The notes beneath the pieces were generated by a model. That model saw only the letters and a list, made by a program, of their open reading frames with translations, was not told the DNA's origin and searched no databases. Both the position numbers and the translations under genes were made by a program. A DNA stretch of 32,906 nucleotides from Clostridiaceae bacterium (GTDB lineage: Bacteria; Bacillota; Clostridia; Oscillospirales; Acutalibacteraceae): assembly GCA_016285645.1 (NCBI GenBank), contig JAEERC010000024.1, forward strand, positions 1-32,906, read 5' to 3'. Numbering within the stretch: position 1 is the first letter of the stretch; each line of letters begins with the position of its first letter. Positions 16,060 to 23,689 of this stretch are shown one piece after another.

Positions 16060-16610
16060 TGAAAAAGGTTTTAATCGCAATAATCTGTATTGTCACGGCG
16101 GCGGTTCTCGCCGTCTGCGGCTCGGGTATTGCCGCGCGGCACCTGTACCCGCTTAAATTCAGCCACGAGGTTGAAAAATACAGCGAACTTTTCGGCGTTG
16201 ACAAATATCTTCTCTGCGCCGTCATCCGCACCGAGAGCGGCTTTGACCCGGACGCCGAATCGCGGGCGGGCGCAATCGGCCTGACCCAGATAACCGAGCC
16301 CACCTTCGAATGGCTCTGCCTCAAATCGGGCGAAAGCGGGGAGTTTGAGGATCTCTACAACCCCGGCGTATCGATTAAATACGGCGCGTACTTCCTGAGT
16401 CTGCTTCTCGATGAGTTTTCCGACACCTCCACCGCCCTCGCCGCCTACCACGCGGGGCGCGGAAGGGTAAACTCCTGGCTCGCGGACAGCGCTTACTCGG
16501 AAAACGGAAGGTTGGTGAGCATCCCCTCGAAGGACACCGCGCACTATGTTTCAAAGGTTGAAAAAGCGTATGAAAAGTACCTTAATATATATTCAGCAAA
16601 GGAGAAATAA
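16059..16610 (+). CDS. Membrane-anchored lytic transglycosylase (SLT domain)
   Basis: 183 residues. An N-terminal hydrophobic helix (~3-26) is followed by a Slt70-type domain: LLCAVIRTESGFDPDAES (catalytic Glu59), AGAIGLTQIT, NPGVSIKYGAYFLSLLL and ALAAYHAGRGRV. It cleaves the MurNAc-GlcNAc bond of peptidoglycan to 1,6-anhydro products without water. Its ATG overlaps the TAA of the fusion gene by one base, so translation is probably coupled. The N-terminus may be a signal anchor facing the wall. Confidence 0.95.
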   Translation: MKKVLIAIICIVTAAVLAVCGSGIAARHLYPLKFSHEVEKYSELFGVDKYLLCAVIRTESGFDPDAESRAGAIGLTQITEPTFEWLCLKSGESGEFEDLYNPGVSIKYGAYFLSLLLDEFSDTSTALAAYHAGRGRVNSWLADSAYSENGRLVSIPSKDTAHYVSKVEKAYEKYLNIYSAKEK

Positions 16611-16613
16611 CCA

Positions 16614-18014
16614 ATGGCAAACGAAACAGTCGAAGCTCTCAAAAAGGAACTGCTCAGCGATAGCCGCAACGGCCTGCTGAAGATTGACGGCGGAGAGGCG
16701 GAAAAGGCGTCCGCCTACTGCGAAAACTATGTTGCGTTTATGAACGCCTGCCGCACCGAAAGGGAATGCGCGTCGTTCATCATCGATTCGGCGAAGAAAA
16801 ACGGCTACGCCGAATTTGACAGGAGCGCGAAATACTCCTGCGGCGATAAAATCTATTTCAACAACAGGGGCAAGAGCGTTGTTCTCTGCACCTTCGGCAG
16901 AAAGCCCCTTTCGGAGGGCGCGAGAATAGTCGCTTCTCATATTGACTCCCCCCGCCTCGACTTAAAGCCCAATCCGCTTTATGAAGACAGCGAACTCGCC
17001 TATTTCAAAACCCATTACTACGGCGGAATCAAGAAATATCAGTGGACTGTCACACCCCTCTCGCTCCACGGCGTAATCATCAAGAAAAACGGCGAAAGCG
17101 TCACCGTAAGCATAGGCGACAAGCCGGGCGAGCCGAAATTCGTCATTACCGACCTTCTCCCCCACCTCGATAAAAACCAGGGCAAGCGCACTCTCGACGA
17201 GGGCGTTACTGGCGAGGAACTGAACATACTCATCGGCTCCTGTCCGCTTAAGGACGGCGAGGGCGACAACCTCGTAAAACTCAATATAATGAAAATCCTC
17301 AACGAAAAATACGGCATTGTCGAGGACGATTTCAAAACCGCGGAACTTGAGGCGGTTCCCGCCTACCCCGCCTGCGATATCGGCTTTGACTCAAGTCTTA
17401 TAGGCGCTTACGGCCACGATGACAGGGTCTGCGCCTACCCCGCCTTCACCTCGCAGATTGACGCGGGCACTCCCGAATACACCTCAATAGCCGTGCTCAC
17501 GGATAAAGAGGAGACGGGCAGCGACGGCGTTACGGGCCTCAATTCCGCCTATCTCAAACATTTCATCTACGACATCGCCGAAAGTCAGGGCTTCTGCGGC
17601 AGGGATGTAATACGCAGATGCGAGTGCCTCTCCGCCGATGTAAACGCCGCTCTCGACCCGATTTACGCCGACGCTCATGAGAAAAACAACGCCGCTTTCC
17701 TCAACAAGGGCATCGTGCTCACAAAATACACGGGTCACAGAGGCAAGGGCGACACCTCGGACGCAAACGCCGAATTTACCGGCAAGGTCGCGCGCATATT
17801 TGACGGCGCCTCGGTCGTCTGGCAGACGGGCGAACTCGGCAAGGTGGATATGGGCGGCGGCGGAACCGTCGCGAAATATCTCGCCGACACGGGCATTGAG
17901 GTAATCGATGTGGGCGTGCCGCTCCTCAGCATGCACGCGCCGTTTGAAATCGCCTCAAAACTCGATATCTATATGGCATACAAAGGATTCAAAGCGTTTT
18001 ACGAAGCAGAATAA
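16614..18014 (+). CDS. M18 family metallo-aminopeptidase
   Basis: 466 residues, normal for the family. Metal-site words in order: ASHIDSPRLD (His109, Asp111), GAYGHDDRVCAY (Asp269/270), TDKEETGSDG (Glu299, Glu300), LSADVNAALDP (Asp342) and LLSMHAPFE (His441), giving a two-zinc peptidase-H fold. A cytoplasmic enzyme that removes N-terminal residues (typically Asp/Glu or Leu) from peptides; specificity cannot be decided here. No signal peptide. AAAGGAG lies 8-9 nt before ATG. It follows the transglycosylase by 3 nt, so it is probably in the same transcript. Confidence 0.95.
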   Translation: MANETVEALKKELLSDSRNGLLKIDGGEAEKASAYCENYVAFMNACRTERECASFIIDSAKKNGYAEFDRSAKYSCGDKIYFNNRGKSVVLCTFGRKPLSEGARIVASHIDSPRLDLKPNPLYEDSELAYFKTHYYGGIKKYQWTVTPLSLHGVIIKKNGESVTVSIGDKPGEPKFVITDLLPHLDKNQGKRTLDEGVTGEELNILIGSCPLKDGEGDNLVKLNIMKILNEKYGIVEDDFKTAELEAVPAYPACDIGFDSSLIGAYGHDDRVCAYPAFTSQIDAGTPEYTSIAVLTDKEETGSDGVTGLNSAYLKHFIYDIAESQGFCGRDVIRRCECLSADVNAALDPIYADAHEKNNAAFLNKGIVLTKYTGHRGKGDTSDANAEFTGKVARIFDGASVVWQTGELGKVDMGGGGTVAKYLADTGIEVIDVGVPLLSMHAPFEIASKLDIYMAYKGFKAFYEAE

Positions 18015-18019
18015 TTTTT

Positions 18020-18673
18020 ATGGAAGAACTGTTCATTCTTGTTTTTGAACTCGCGGGCACGGTGGCGTTTTCCGTTTCGGGAGCGCTGACCGCGATAGAA
18101 AAAAAGATGGATGTGCTCGGCGTGATGATACTCGGGCTGTGCACCGCGACAGGCGGCGGGATAATACGCGATCTTATTCTCGGCTACACGCCGCCCGCGG
18201 CTTTCCGCACCCCGCTTTACTCAATAGTCGCCCTGCTCACGGCGGTAATCATATTCCTGCCACCCGTCACGCGCTCAATCAGGAAAAACGCGCGCAAGTT
18301 TTACGCTGTGCTCACGGTGTTTGACTCGCTGGGTCTGGCGATTTTCACGGTTGTGGGCATTCAGGCGGCTCACACCGAATCGGACGCGCACGGAGTTTAT
18401 CTTTTCCTGTTTGTCGGCGTGCTGACCGGTGTAGGCGGCGGAGTTATGCGCGATATTTTCGCGGGCGAGCGCCCCTCCGTATTTGTTGAGCACATATACG
18501 CCACGGCGTCCATTCTGGGCGCGGCGCTGTGCATTGCCCTCTGGGACACGGCGGGCAGTTACCTTTCAATGCTCGCGGGCTCCGTCTTTATTTTCATACT
18601 GCGTGTTCTTTCCGCGCATTACCGCTGGAACCTCCCGAAAGCCGAAATACAGGAGGAAAACAGCACAAAATGA
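18020..18673 (+). CDS. TRIC cation channel family membrane protein (YicG/UPF0126-like)
   Basis: 217 residues with about seven hydrophobic segments arranged as two similar halves. Each half carries the glycine-rich family motif: LGLCTATGGGIIRDL and GVLTGVGGGVMRDIF. Bacterial TRIC proteins form trimeric monovalent-cation channels. The start lies 6 nt after the aminopeptidase stop with no clear ribosome binding site, which suggests translational coupling. Its TGA overlaps the ATG of the transposase gene (ATGA). Confidence 0.93.
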   Translation: MEELFILVFELAGTVAFSVSGALTAIEKKMDVLGVMILGLCTATGGGIIRDLILGYTPPAAFRTPLYSIVALLTAVIIFLPPVTRSIRKNARKFYAVLTVFDSLGLAIFTVVGIQAAHTESDAHGVYLFLFVGVLTGVGGGVMRDIFAGERPSVFVEHIYATASILGAALCIALWDTAGSYLSMLAGSVFIFILRVLSAHYRWNLPKAEIQEENSTK

Positions 18674-19164
18674 ACAGTCTTCCGAAAAGAAAGCACCCTC
18701 GGCTTAAGCACTATGATTATTCGCAGAACGGCTGTTATTTTGTAACTGTCTGCGTTTCGGATAATTCTGCTGTGTTATCCTGCGTTTCCGCATCAAACGA
18801 AGCCGAGAAACCCGTTGTTGTTCTTACGGAATACGGCAAAGCGGTTGAACGGCAAATACTCCGCGTCTCGGAAGTTTACAATACGGTTAGTGTTGAGAAA
18901 TATATCATTTTACCGAATCATATTCATATTCTTTTCCGGTTTGACAATTCTTGCGGCGGGATTGGGGAATCCCGCCCTACAGAAAAATGTCCCCGATTAT
19001 CTGTGCTGATCCGCGGATTCAAATCAATGGTAACAAAAGAAATCGGAAAACCTATATGGCAGAATTCATTTTATGAGGAAATCATAAAAAATGAAGAACA
19101 TTATCTGCAAGTATGGCAATATATTGATTCAAATGCTCAAAAATGGCTTCAGACTCACCCCTGA
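18670..19164 (+). CDS. REP-associated tyrosine transposase (RAYT), Y1/HUH family
   Basis: 164 residues. N-terminal LKHYDYSQNGCYFVTVCV and the HUH metal motif in LPNHIHILF (His84, His86) identify the IS200-like Y1 superfamily. C-terminal IWQNSFYEEIIKNEEHY (candidate nucleophile Tyr135) and YIDSNAQKW match the RAYT group. RAYTs nick single-stranded DNA at REP hairpins. Residues 96-104 (GGIGESRPT) are encoded by a perfect REP palindrome inside the gene, just after the HUH motif, and an inverted copy lies 6 nt after the stop. The gene is less GC-rich than its neighbours and its ATG overlaps the TRIC stop, which suggests acquisition. Confidence 0.9.
   Translation: MNSLPKRKHPRLKHYDYSQNGCYFVTVCVSDNSAVLSCVSASNEAEKPVVVLTEYGKAVERQILRVSEVYNTVSVEKYIILPNHIHILFRFDNSCGGIGESRPTEKCPRLSVLIRGFKSMVTKEIGKPIWQNSFYEEIIKNEEHYLQVWQYIDSNAQKWLQTHP
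18955..18980 (-). repeat. REP palindrome with GTAG foot inside the RAYT gene (stem type A)
   Basis: Minus strand: GTAG, stem GGCGGGATT, loop CCCC, stem AATCCCGCC. Identical over 26 nt to the plus-strand copy at 19171-19196. It lies wholly within the transposase coding sequence and keeps the reading frame. Confidence 0.85.
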
Positions 19165-19170
19165 AAAAAC

Positions 19171-19196
19171 GTAGGGCGGGATTCCCCAATCCCGCC
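19171..19196 (+). repeat. REP palindrome with GTAG foot downstream of RAYT (stem type A)
   Basis: GTAG (19171-19174), stem GGCGGGATT, loop CCCC, stem AATCCCGCC, starting 6 nt after the RAYT stop. With the inverted copy at 18955 it forms a head-to-head pair about 190 nt apart, like a BIME. It also separates the RAYT gene from the GH31 gene and could act as a weak terminator. Confidence 0.85.
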
Positions 19197-19267
19197 GTTA
19201 CAAAGGCCGTCCGTGAGGACAAAAGCCTTCCCCAAACCCCGACTACCATTTAACACGAGGTATTATT

Positions 19268-21271
19268 ATGATTAAAATCACCGCACTCGGCAAGGGATTT
19301 GAAATATCCCGCAACGGAAGAACAATCTACAGCGCCACGGTCGGCACGGAGGTTTTCCGCGTCGGCACGGGCTCCTGCGTCTATTCCATGAACAGGGGCA
19401 GTTTCTCGGTAAAGGAAAAAATAAAATCCGTCAAGGGCATCCGTCTTGTTGAGGCGGCGGTGTCCCCGGAGGGCGTTGACCTCTGGCTCACCGAGGGTTC
19501 GCTGAGAATAAACCTCATCGGTGAGCGCGTTGAATTCCGCTTCTCCGACTTTGATTCCTACAACCGCCTCTGGATAAAAATTCCCGCCGCCGCGAGGGAG
19601 CACATCTACGGCTGCGGCGAAATATTCACCGAGTTTGACCTGCGCGGCAAAACGGTTGATGTCTGGGTATCCGAGCACATCAACGCCGCCTCCATAGCCA
19701 AAAAACTCGTCAAGATTGCCACGGGCAGGCGCGATTCGCAGAAGAAGGAAAAATTCGAGAAATACGAAACCTACTACGCCCAGCCCACCTTTTTAAGTTC
19801 GGATAAATACTATTTCCACTCCTTCGCCTCCTCCCGCGTGCAGTTCGATTTCACAAACGCCCGCTGGCACGGTGTAAAAATGGACTCCGTCAGCGATTTC
19901 GTGCTCGGCTTCGGCGACACCTTTGAGGATGTTATGGGCGATATCACCGCTGTTGTCGGCAGGCAGCCCGAACTGCCCGACTGGGTGTATGACGGCGAAA
20001 TTCTCGGCATTCAGGGCGGCACCGAGCTTATGATGAGCAAGGTTGACAACACCCTGCGCCACGGTATGAAGGTAAACGGCGTCTGGATTCAGGACTGGGA
20101 AGGCAGGCGTATAACAGCCGCGGGCAAACAGCTTATGTGGAACTGGGAGTGGGACAGAGAACTCTACCCCCGCCTCGATGAAAAGATAAAGGAACTCAAC
20201 GCAAAGGGCATAAAGGTTCTCGGCTACTGCAACCCCTTCCTCGCCATTGAAAAGCCACTCTACGACGAGGCGACCGAGAAGGGCTACTGCGTAAAGGACA
20301 AGGACGGCGACGACTACCTTGTAAAAATCACCACCTTCCCCGCCGCCATGCTCGACCTTACAAACCCCGAAGCGTGGGAATGGATGAAAAATATAATCAA
20401 GAAGAATATGATTGAATTCGGTCTCTCCGGCTGGATGGCGGACTTCGGCGAATATCTGCCGACGGACTGCGTACTTTACAGCGGCGAGGACGCCGAGCTC
20501 GTTCACAACACCTGGCCGGCACGCTGGGCTCAGTTAAACCGCGAGGCGGTCGAGGAGAGCGGCAAGCTCGGCGAAATAATGTTCTTCACCCGCGCCGGCT
20601 ATTCCGACACTCCGCGTTACTCAACAATGATGTGGAACGGCGACAACCACGTGGATTTCAGCGTTGACTACGGTCTGCCGTCCGTAATTCCCGCAATGCT
20701 GTCGCTCACCTGCTGCGGCTTCGGTTTAAGCCATTCCGACATAGCGGGCTACACCACCTTCGCCGTGCTCAGGCGCAGCGAGGAACTCTATATGCGCTGG
20801 GCGGAGATGAACGCTTTCTCGCCGCTTATGAGAGGCCACGAGGGCTTGAACCCCGATCTGAACGCCCAGTTTGACGCGAGCGACGAGGTGCTCAATCACT
20901 CGGTAAGAATGTCGCGCATTCACGCCGCCCTGAAGCCGTATATCAAAGAGGCGGTTAAATACAACGCCGAAAAGGGCGTCGGAGTCGTGAGGCCGCTGTT
21001 CTTCCACTACAACGAGGACAGGGCGTATAAAGAGGGCTATGAATACCTGCTCGGCAGGGATATCCTCGTTGCCCCCGTGCTCCGTCCGAAAGCGGACTCC
21101 CGCGAGGCGTGGCTCCCCGATGACGAGTGGATTCATCTCTGGAGCGGCAAGGAGTATAAAGGCGGCACCGTCACCGTGCCCGCGCCCGTTGGCAACCCGC
21201 CCGTATTTGTACGCAAAAACGCAGACCCCGCTCTGCTTGAAATAATCAAAAATATCAATATCGGAGGATAA
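19268..21271 (+). CDS. GH31 glycosidase, YihQ sulfoquinovosidase-like
   Basis: 667 residues, no signal peptide, so probably cytoplasmic. Numbered against E. coli YihQ (from memory), the active site aligns with a constant offset of -13: nucleophile Asp392 in GWMADFGEYLPTD (YihQ D405), acid/base Asp459 in MMWNGDN (D472). Sulfonate-pocket positions: Gln249 in LGIQGG (Q262), Gln275 in WIQDW (Q288), Trp291 (W304) and Tyr495 in SDIAGY (Y508) are kept, but YihQ R301 is Gln288 (codon CAG). The known function is hydrolysis of sulfoquinovosyl glycerol to sulfoquinovose; here the missing Arg makes the substrate uncertain. The alternative is a glucosidase of the same subfamily. ATG has CGAGG upstream; the transaldolase gene follows after 4 nt. 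Confidence 0.9.
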   Translation: MIKITALGKGFEISRNGRTIYSATVGTEVFRVGTGSCVYSMNRGSFSVKEKIKSVKGIRLVEAAVSPEGVDLWLTEGSLRINLIGERVEFRFSDFDSYNRLWIKIPAAAREHIYGCGEIFTEFDLRGKTVDVWVSEHINAASIAKKLVKIATGRRDSQKKEKFEKYETYYAQPTFLSSDKYYFHSFASSRVQFDFTNARWHGVKMDSVSDFVLGFGDTFEDVMGDITAVVGRQPELPDWVYDGEILGIQGGTELMMSKVDNTLRHGMKVNGVWIQDWEGRRITAAGKQLMWNWEWDRELYPRLDEKIKELNAKGIKVLGYCNPFLAIEKPLYDEATEKGYCVKDKDGDDYLVKITTFPAAMLDLTNPEAWEWMKNIIKKNMIEFGLSGWMADFGEYLPTDCVLYSGEDAELVHNTWPARWAQLNREAVEESGKLGEIMFFTRAGYSDTPRYSTMMWNGDNHVDFSVDYGLPSVIPAMLSLTCCGFGLSHSDIAGYTTFAVLRRSEELYMRWAEMNAFSPLMRGHEGLNPDLNAQFDASDEVLNHSVRMSRIHAALKPYIKEAVKYNAEKGVGVVRPLFFHYNEDRAYKEGYEYLLGRDILVAPVLRPKADSREAWLPDDEWIHLWSGKEYKGGTVTVPAPVGNPPVFVRKNADPALLEIIKNINIGG

Positions 21272-21275
21272 AACA

Positions 21276-21965
21276 ATGAAGTATTTTCTCGACAGCGCAA
21301 AAATCGATGAAATCAGGGAGGCGTATTCCACCTTCGGCATCGACGGCGTAACCACCAACCCCAACCACATTATGAATTCGGGCAAGCCCTTTTACACCGT
21401 AATAGCGGAACTCGCCGCTTTCGTCAAGGAAAACGGTCTTGAGGGCTATGAGAAATTCCCCGTTTCCGTTGAAATCAATCCCCATCTCGACGATGTGGAC
21501 GAAATGATCGCCATGGCGCGCAAAATAAGCGGTATGTGCGAAAACTTCGTCATCAAAATCCCCTGCACCGCTTCGGGCATAACCGCCGCGAGAGCGCTCG
21601 AGAAAGAGGGCATCCGTACAAACCTCACACTCGTATTCTCCGCTTCGCAGGCGATCATAGCCGCCAAAAACGGCTCGCTCTTCGTCTCCCCCTTCATCGG
21701 CTGGAAGGAGCAGAGCGGCGAGGACTGCGCGGCGTATATAGCCGACATCGTCGATATCTATAAAAACTACGGCTACTACGGCAACACTCAGATTATCTGC
21801 GCCGCCGTTCGCACGGGCAAGCAGATTGTTGACTGCGCCGTCGCCGGAGCCGACATTGTCACCGCGGGTCTTCAGGTCTATAAGGACAGCATGTATCACC
21901 CCTTCACGGACCTCGGCCTTTCGAGATTCCAGAACTCCTGGGACAAAACCGTAACTACGGAATAA
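21276..21965 (+). CDS. Small class I transaldolase, putative 6-deoxy-6-sulfofructose transaldolase (SftT-like)
   Basis: 229 residues, the size of the fructose-6-phosphate-aldolase/short transaldolase branch. MKYFLDSA and GVTTNP are the start and Thr/Asn motif; NFVIKIPCT carries Schiff-base Lys94; TNLTLVFSASQA, FVSPFIGW and IVTAGLQVY complete the TIM barrel. The phosphate-binding word ASFR/ASFK of ordinary transaldolases is here AAVRTGK, i.e. Ser to Ala. Being 4 nt behind a YihQ-like gene, it most simply fits the sulfo-TAL pathway, where SftT cleaves sulfofructose and moves dihydroxyacetone to an acceptor, releasing sulfolactaldehyde. The alternative is an ordinary transaldolase. GGAGG lies 8 nt before ATG. 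Confidence 0.85.
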   Translation: MKYFLDSAKIDEIREAYSTFGIDGVTTNPNHIMNSGKPFYTVIAELAAFVKENGLEGYEKFPVSVEINPHLDDVDEMIAMARKISGMCENFVIKIPCTASGITAARALEKEGIRTNLTLVFSASQAIIAAKNGSLFVSPFIGWKEQSGEDCAAYIADIVDIYKNYGYYGNTQIICAAVRTGKQIVDCAVAGADIVTAGLQVYKDSMYHPFTDLGLSRFQNSWDKTVTTE

Positions 21966-21976
21966 TCCCTTCATAT

Positions 21977-22004
21977 TTGACAATTGCGGTTTTTATGATA
22001 AAAT
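21977..22004 (+). promoter_or_regulatory. Promoter of the transporter gene of the sulfosugar-like locus
   Basis: TTGACA (21977-21982), 16-nt spacer, TAAAAT (21999-22004), 44 nt before ATG 22048. It implies the transporter and the 8-TM protein can be transcribed separately from the GH31-transaldolase pair. Confidence 0.65.
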
Positions 22005-22047
22005 CAAATTAATTTCACTCGCGAATATATTTAAAGGAGATATTGCA

Positions 22048-23670
22048 ATGGAAAAAAGCGCTGCGAACACCGCCGCAGGCGAAAAGCTCAATTATAAGCG
22101 GACTTTTCTTATCGGCTTCGGCTTTATGGGCTGTATGCTTATGTGGTCGGTGTACAATTCCTATGTCCCCGTAATATTCAGGGCAAAGCTCACCGAACTC
22201 ACGGGCGGCAATCTTCCCGCCTTCCTCTCGGTCGCGCTTCTCGTCAACGCCATTATGACAATCGATAATGTCTTCGGCGTCATCTTCCAGCCGTTCTTCG
22301 GCAAAAAGAGCGACCACACCCACTCAAAACTCGGCAAAAGAATGCCCTACATCATCATCTGCCTTCCCCTGTGCGCGCTCTTCTTCAGCTTCATTCCCGT
22401 CGCGGCAACCGTCAAGGCGGCAGGGCTGAGCATCGCGCTTATGATGAGCGTCATCATCTTCTTCAACTTCACAATGTCCGTATGGCGCTCCCCCGTTGTT
22501 TCGCTTATGCCCGACTTCACGCCCTCGCATCTTCAGTCCGACGCAAACGCCGTTATCAACATTATGGGCGGCGTAGGTCAGATGATCGGCTTCGTTGTCG
22601 GCACAATAGCCACCGCCGTTGTCGGTCTTCTCGGCTTTACGGCTCTTCACGACGCCCTCAAGGCAAAAACCAACACCCTCGGTCAGATTCTCGAGGTTGA
22701 CGCGGAAGGCGTGCCTGTTGTCAGATATCTTGTTGACAAAGCATCAATCGACGCCACCCGCCTTGAAAACTTCATTGAGAGCGGACGCGACACCCTCACA
22801 ATCGACGGCAAGGATGTTGCCGTAAAGGTCGCCAAACTCACAAACGGCGAACCCACCTATGTAAACTACACGCCCATTTTCGTAATCTCCGCGGTTATCG
22901 CCGTGCTCTGCCTCGTTGTTCTTGTGGCTTTCTACAAGAGAAACAAGCAGTATGACCTCTCCGCGAAGGTTGAACTTGAATCGGCTGAGGAAAAACCCAA
23001 AAAGATAAAAATCCGCGATCTCCCCATCACCAAGGCGGAAAAAAGAAGCCTGCTCGTTATGCTCGCTTCCCTTTTCCTTATAAACAACGCCACCGAGGCG
23101 ATTGTTCCCAATTTCACGAACTTCGCGCTTGACACCCTCGATGTCAAACCGATTTACTCAACTCTTATGATGGCTATTTTCGCCGTCTCCCTCGCCGCCT
23201 TCGGCATTCCCGCGGGCGCCATGGGCAGAAAACTCGGACGCAAAAAGACCATTATAATCGGTCTCAGCGTAATAGTCATAATGTTCGCGATTTATCTCGC
23301 CGTTTCACAGTTTATCAACAATAAGACATTCACCTGGATAGTTCTGTGGATTGCTCTCGTTGTCGGCGGCGCCGCCGTCGGGTGCATCAACATAAACACG
23401 CTTCCGCTTGTTCTTGCCATCGGCGGGCGCGAATATGTCGGCACCTTCACGGGCTATTACTACACCGCCACCTTCTCGGCTGCAATCACCGGCCCCATCC
23501 TCTGCGGTCTTGTTGTCGGTCTGTTCAATGACGACTACAACTTCATGTTCCTGTTCTGCGCGATTATGTTCGCTCTCGGTCTTGCCGTAATCACTCAGGT
23601 TAAACACGGCGAATCCAATGAGATAAGCGAAAAAGAACTTGAACAGATAAGAATGGAAAACGAAGACTGA
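22048..23670 (+). CDS. MFS/GPH-type sugar:cation symporter
   Basis: 540 residues with 12 predicted TM segments. The cytoplasmic loop FGKKSDHTHSKLGKRMPYI is the conserved G-x-x-SD-x-x-x-x-x-x-GKRRPY-like motif of GPH and SUT-type sugar symporters, and a second occurs as GAMGRKLGRKK. A soluble insertion of ~75 residues (about 210-285, TNTLGQILEVDAEGV to YVNYTP) separates TM6 from TM7 and is larger than usual. As the gene after GH31 and transaldolase, it probably imports the glycoside or sulfosugar (role of YihO/YihP in E. coli); inference. AAAGGAG precedes ATG; the next gene starts 19 nt after the stop. Confidence 0.85.
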   Translation: MEKSAANTAAGEKLNYKRTFLIGFGFMGCMLMWSVYNSYVPVIFRAKLTELTGGNLPAFLSVALLVNAIMTIDNVFGVIFQPFFGKKSDHTHSKLGKRMPYIIICLPLCALFFSFIPVAATVKAAGLSIALMMSVIIFFNFTMSVWRSPVVSLMPDFTPSHLQSDANAVINIMGGVGQMIGFVVGTIATAVVGLLGFTALHDALKAKTNTLGQILEVDAEGVPVVRYLVDKASIDATRLENFIESGRDTLTIDGKDVAVKVAKLTNGEPTYVNYTPIFVISAVIAVLCLVVLVAFYKRNKQYDLSAKVELESAEEKPKKIKIRDLPITKAEKRSLLVMLASLFLINNATEAIVPNFTNFALDTLDVKPIYSTLMMAIFAVSLAAFGIPAGAMGRKLGRKKTIIIGLSVIVIMFAIYLAVSQFINNKTFTWIVLWIALVVGGAAVGCININTLPLVLAIGGREYVGTFTGYYYTATFSAAITGPILCGLVVGLFNDDYNFMFLFCAIMFALGLAVITQVKHGESNEISEKELEQIRMENED

Positions 23671-23689
23671 TTGATTCAAAGGAGAAATT

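Noticed and set aside
19793-20506. Minus-strand open frame of 237 aa inside the GH31 gene
   Set aside because: The opposite strand encodes the GH31 catalytic domain with all motifs; the shadow has no family resemblance.
19268-21271. Calling the GH31 a confirmed sulfoquinovosidase
   Set aside because: The key sulfonate Arg is Gln, so only the subfamily, not the substrate, is supported.
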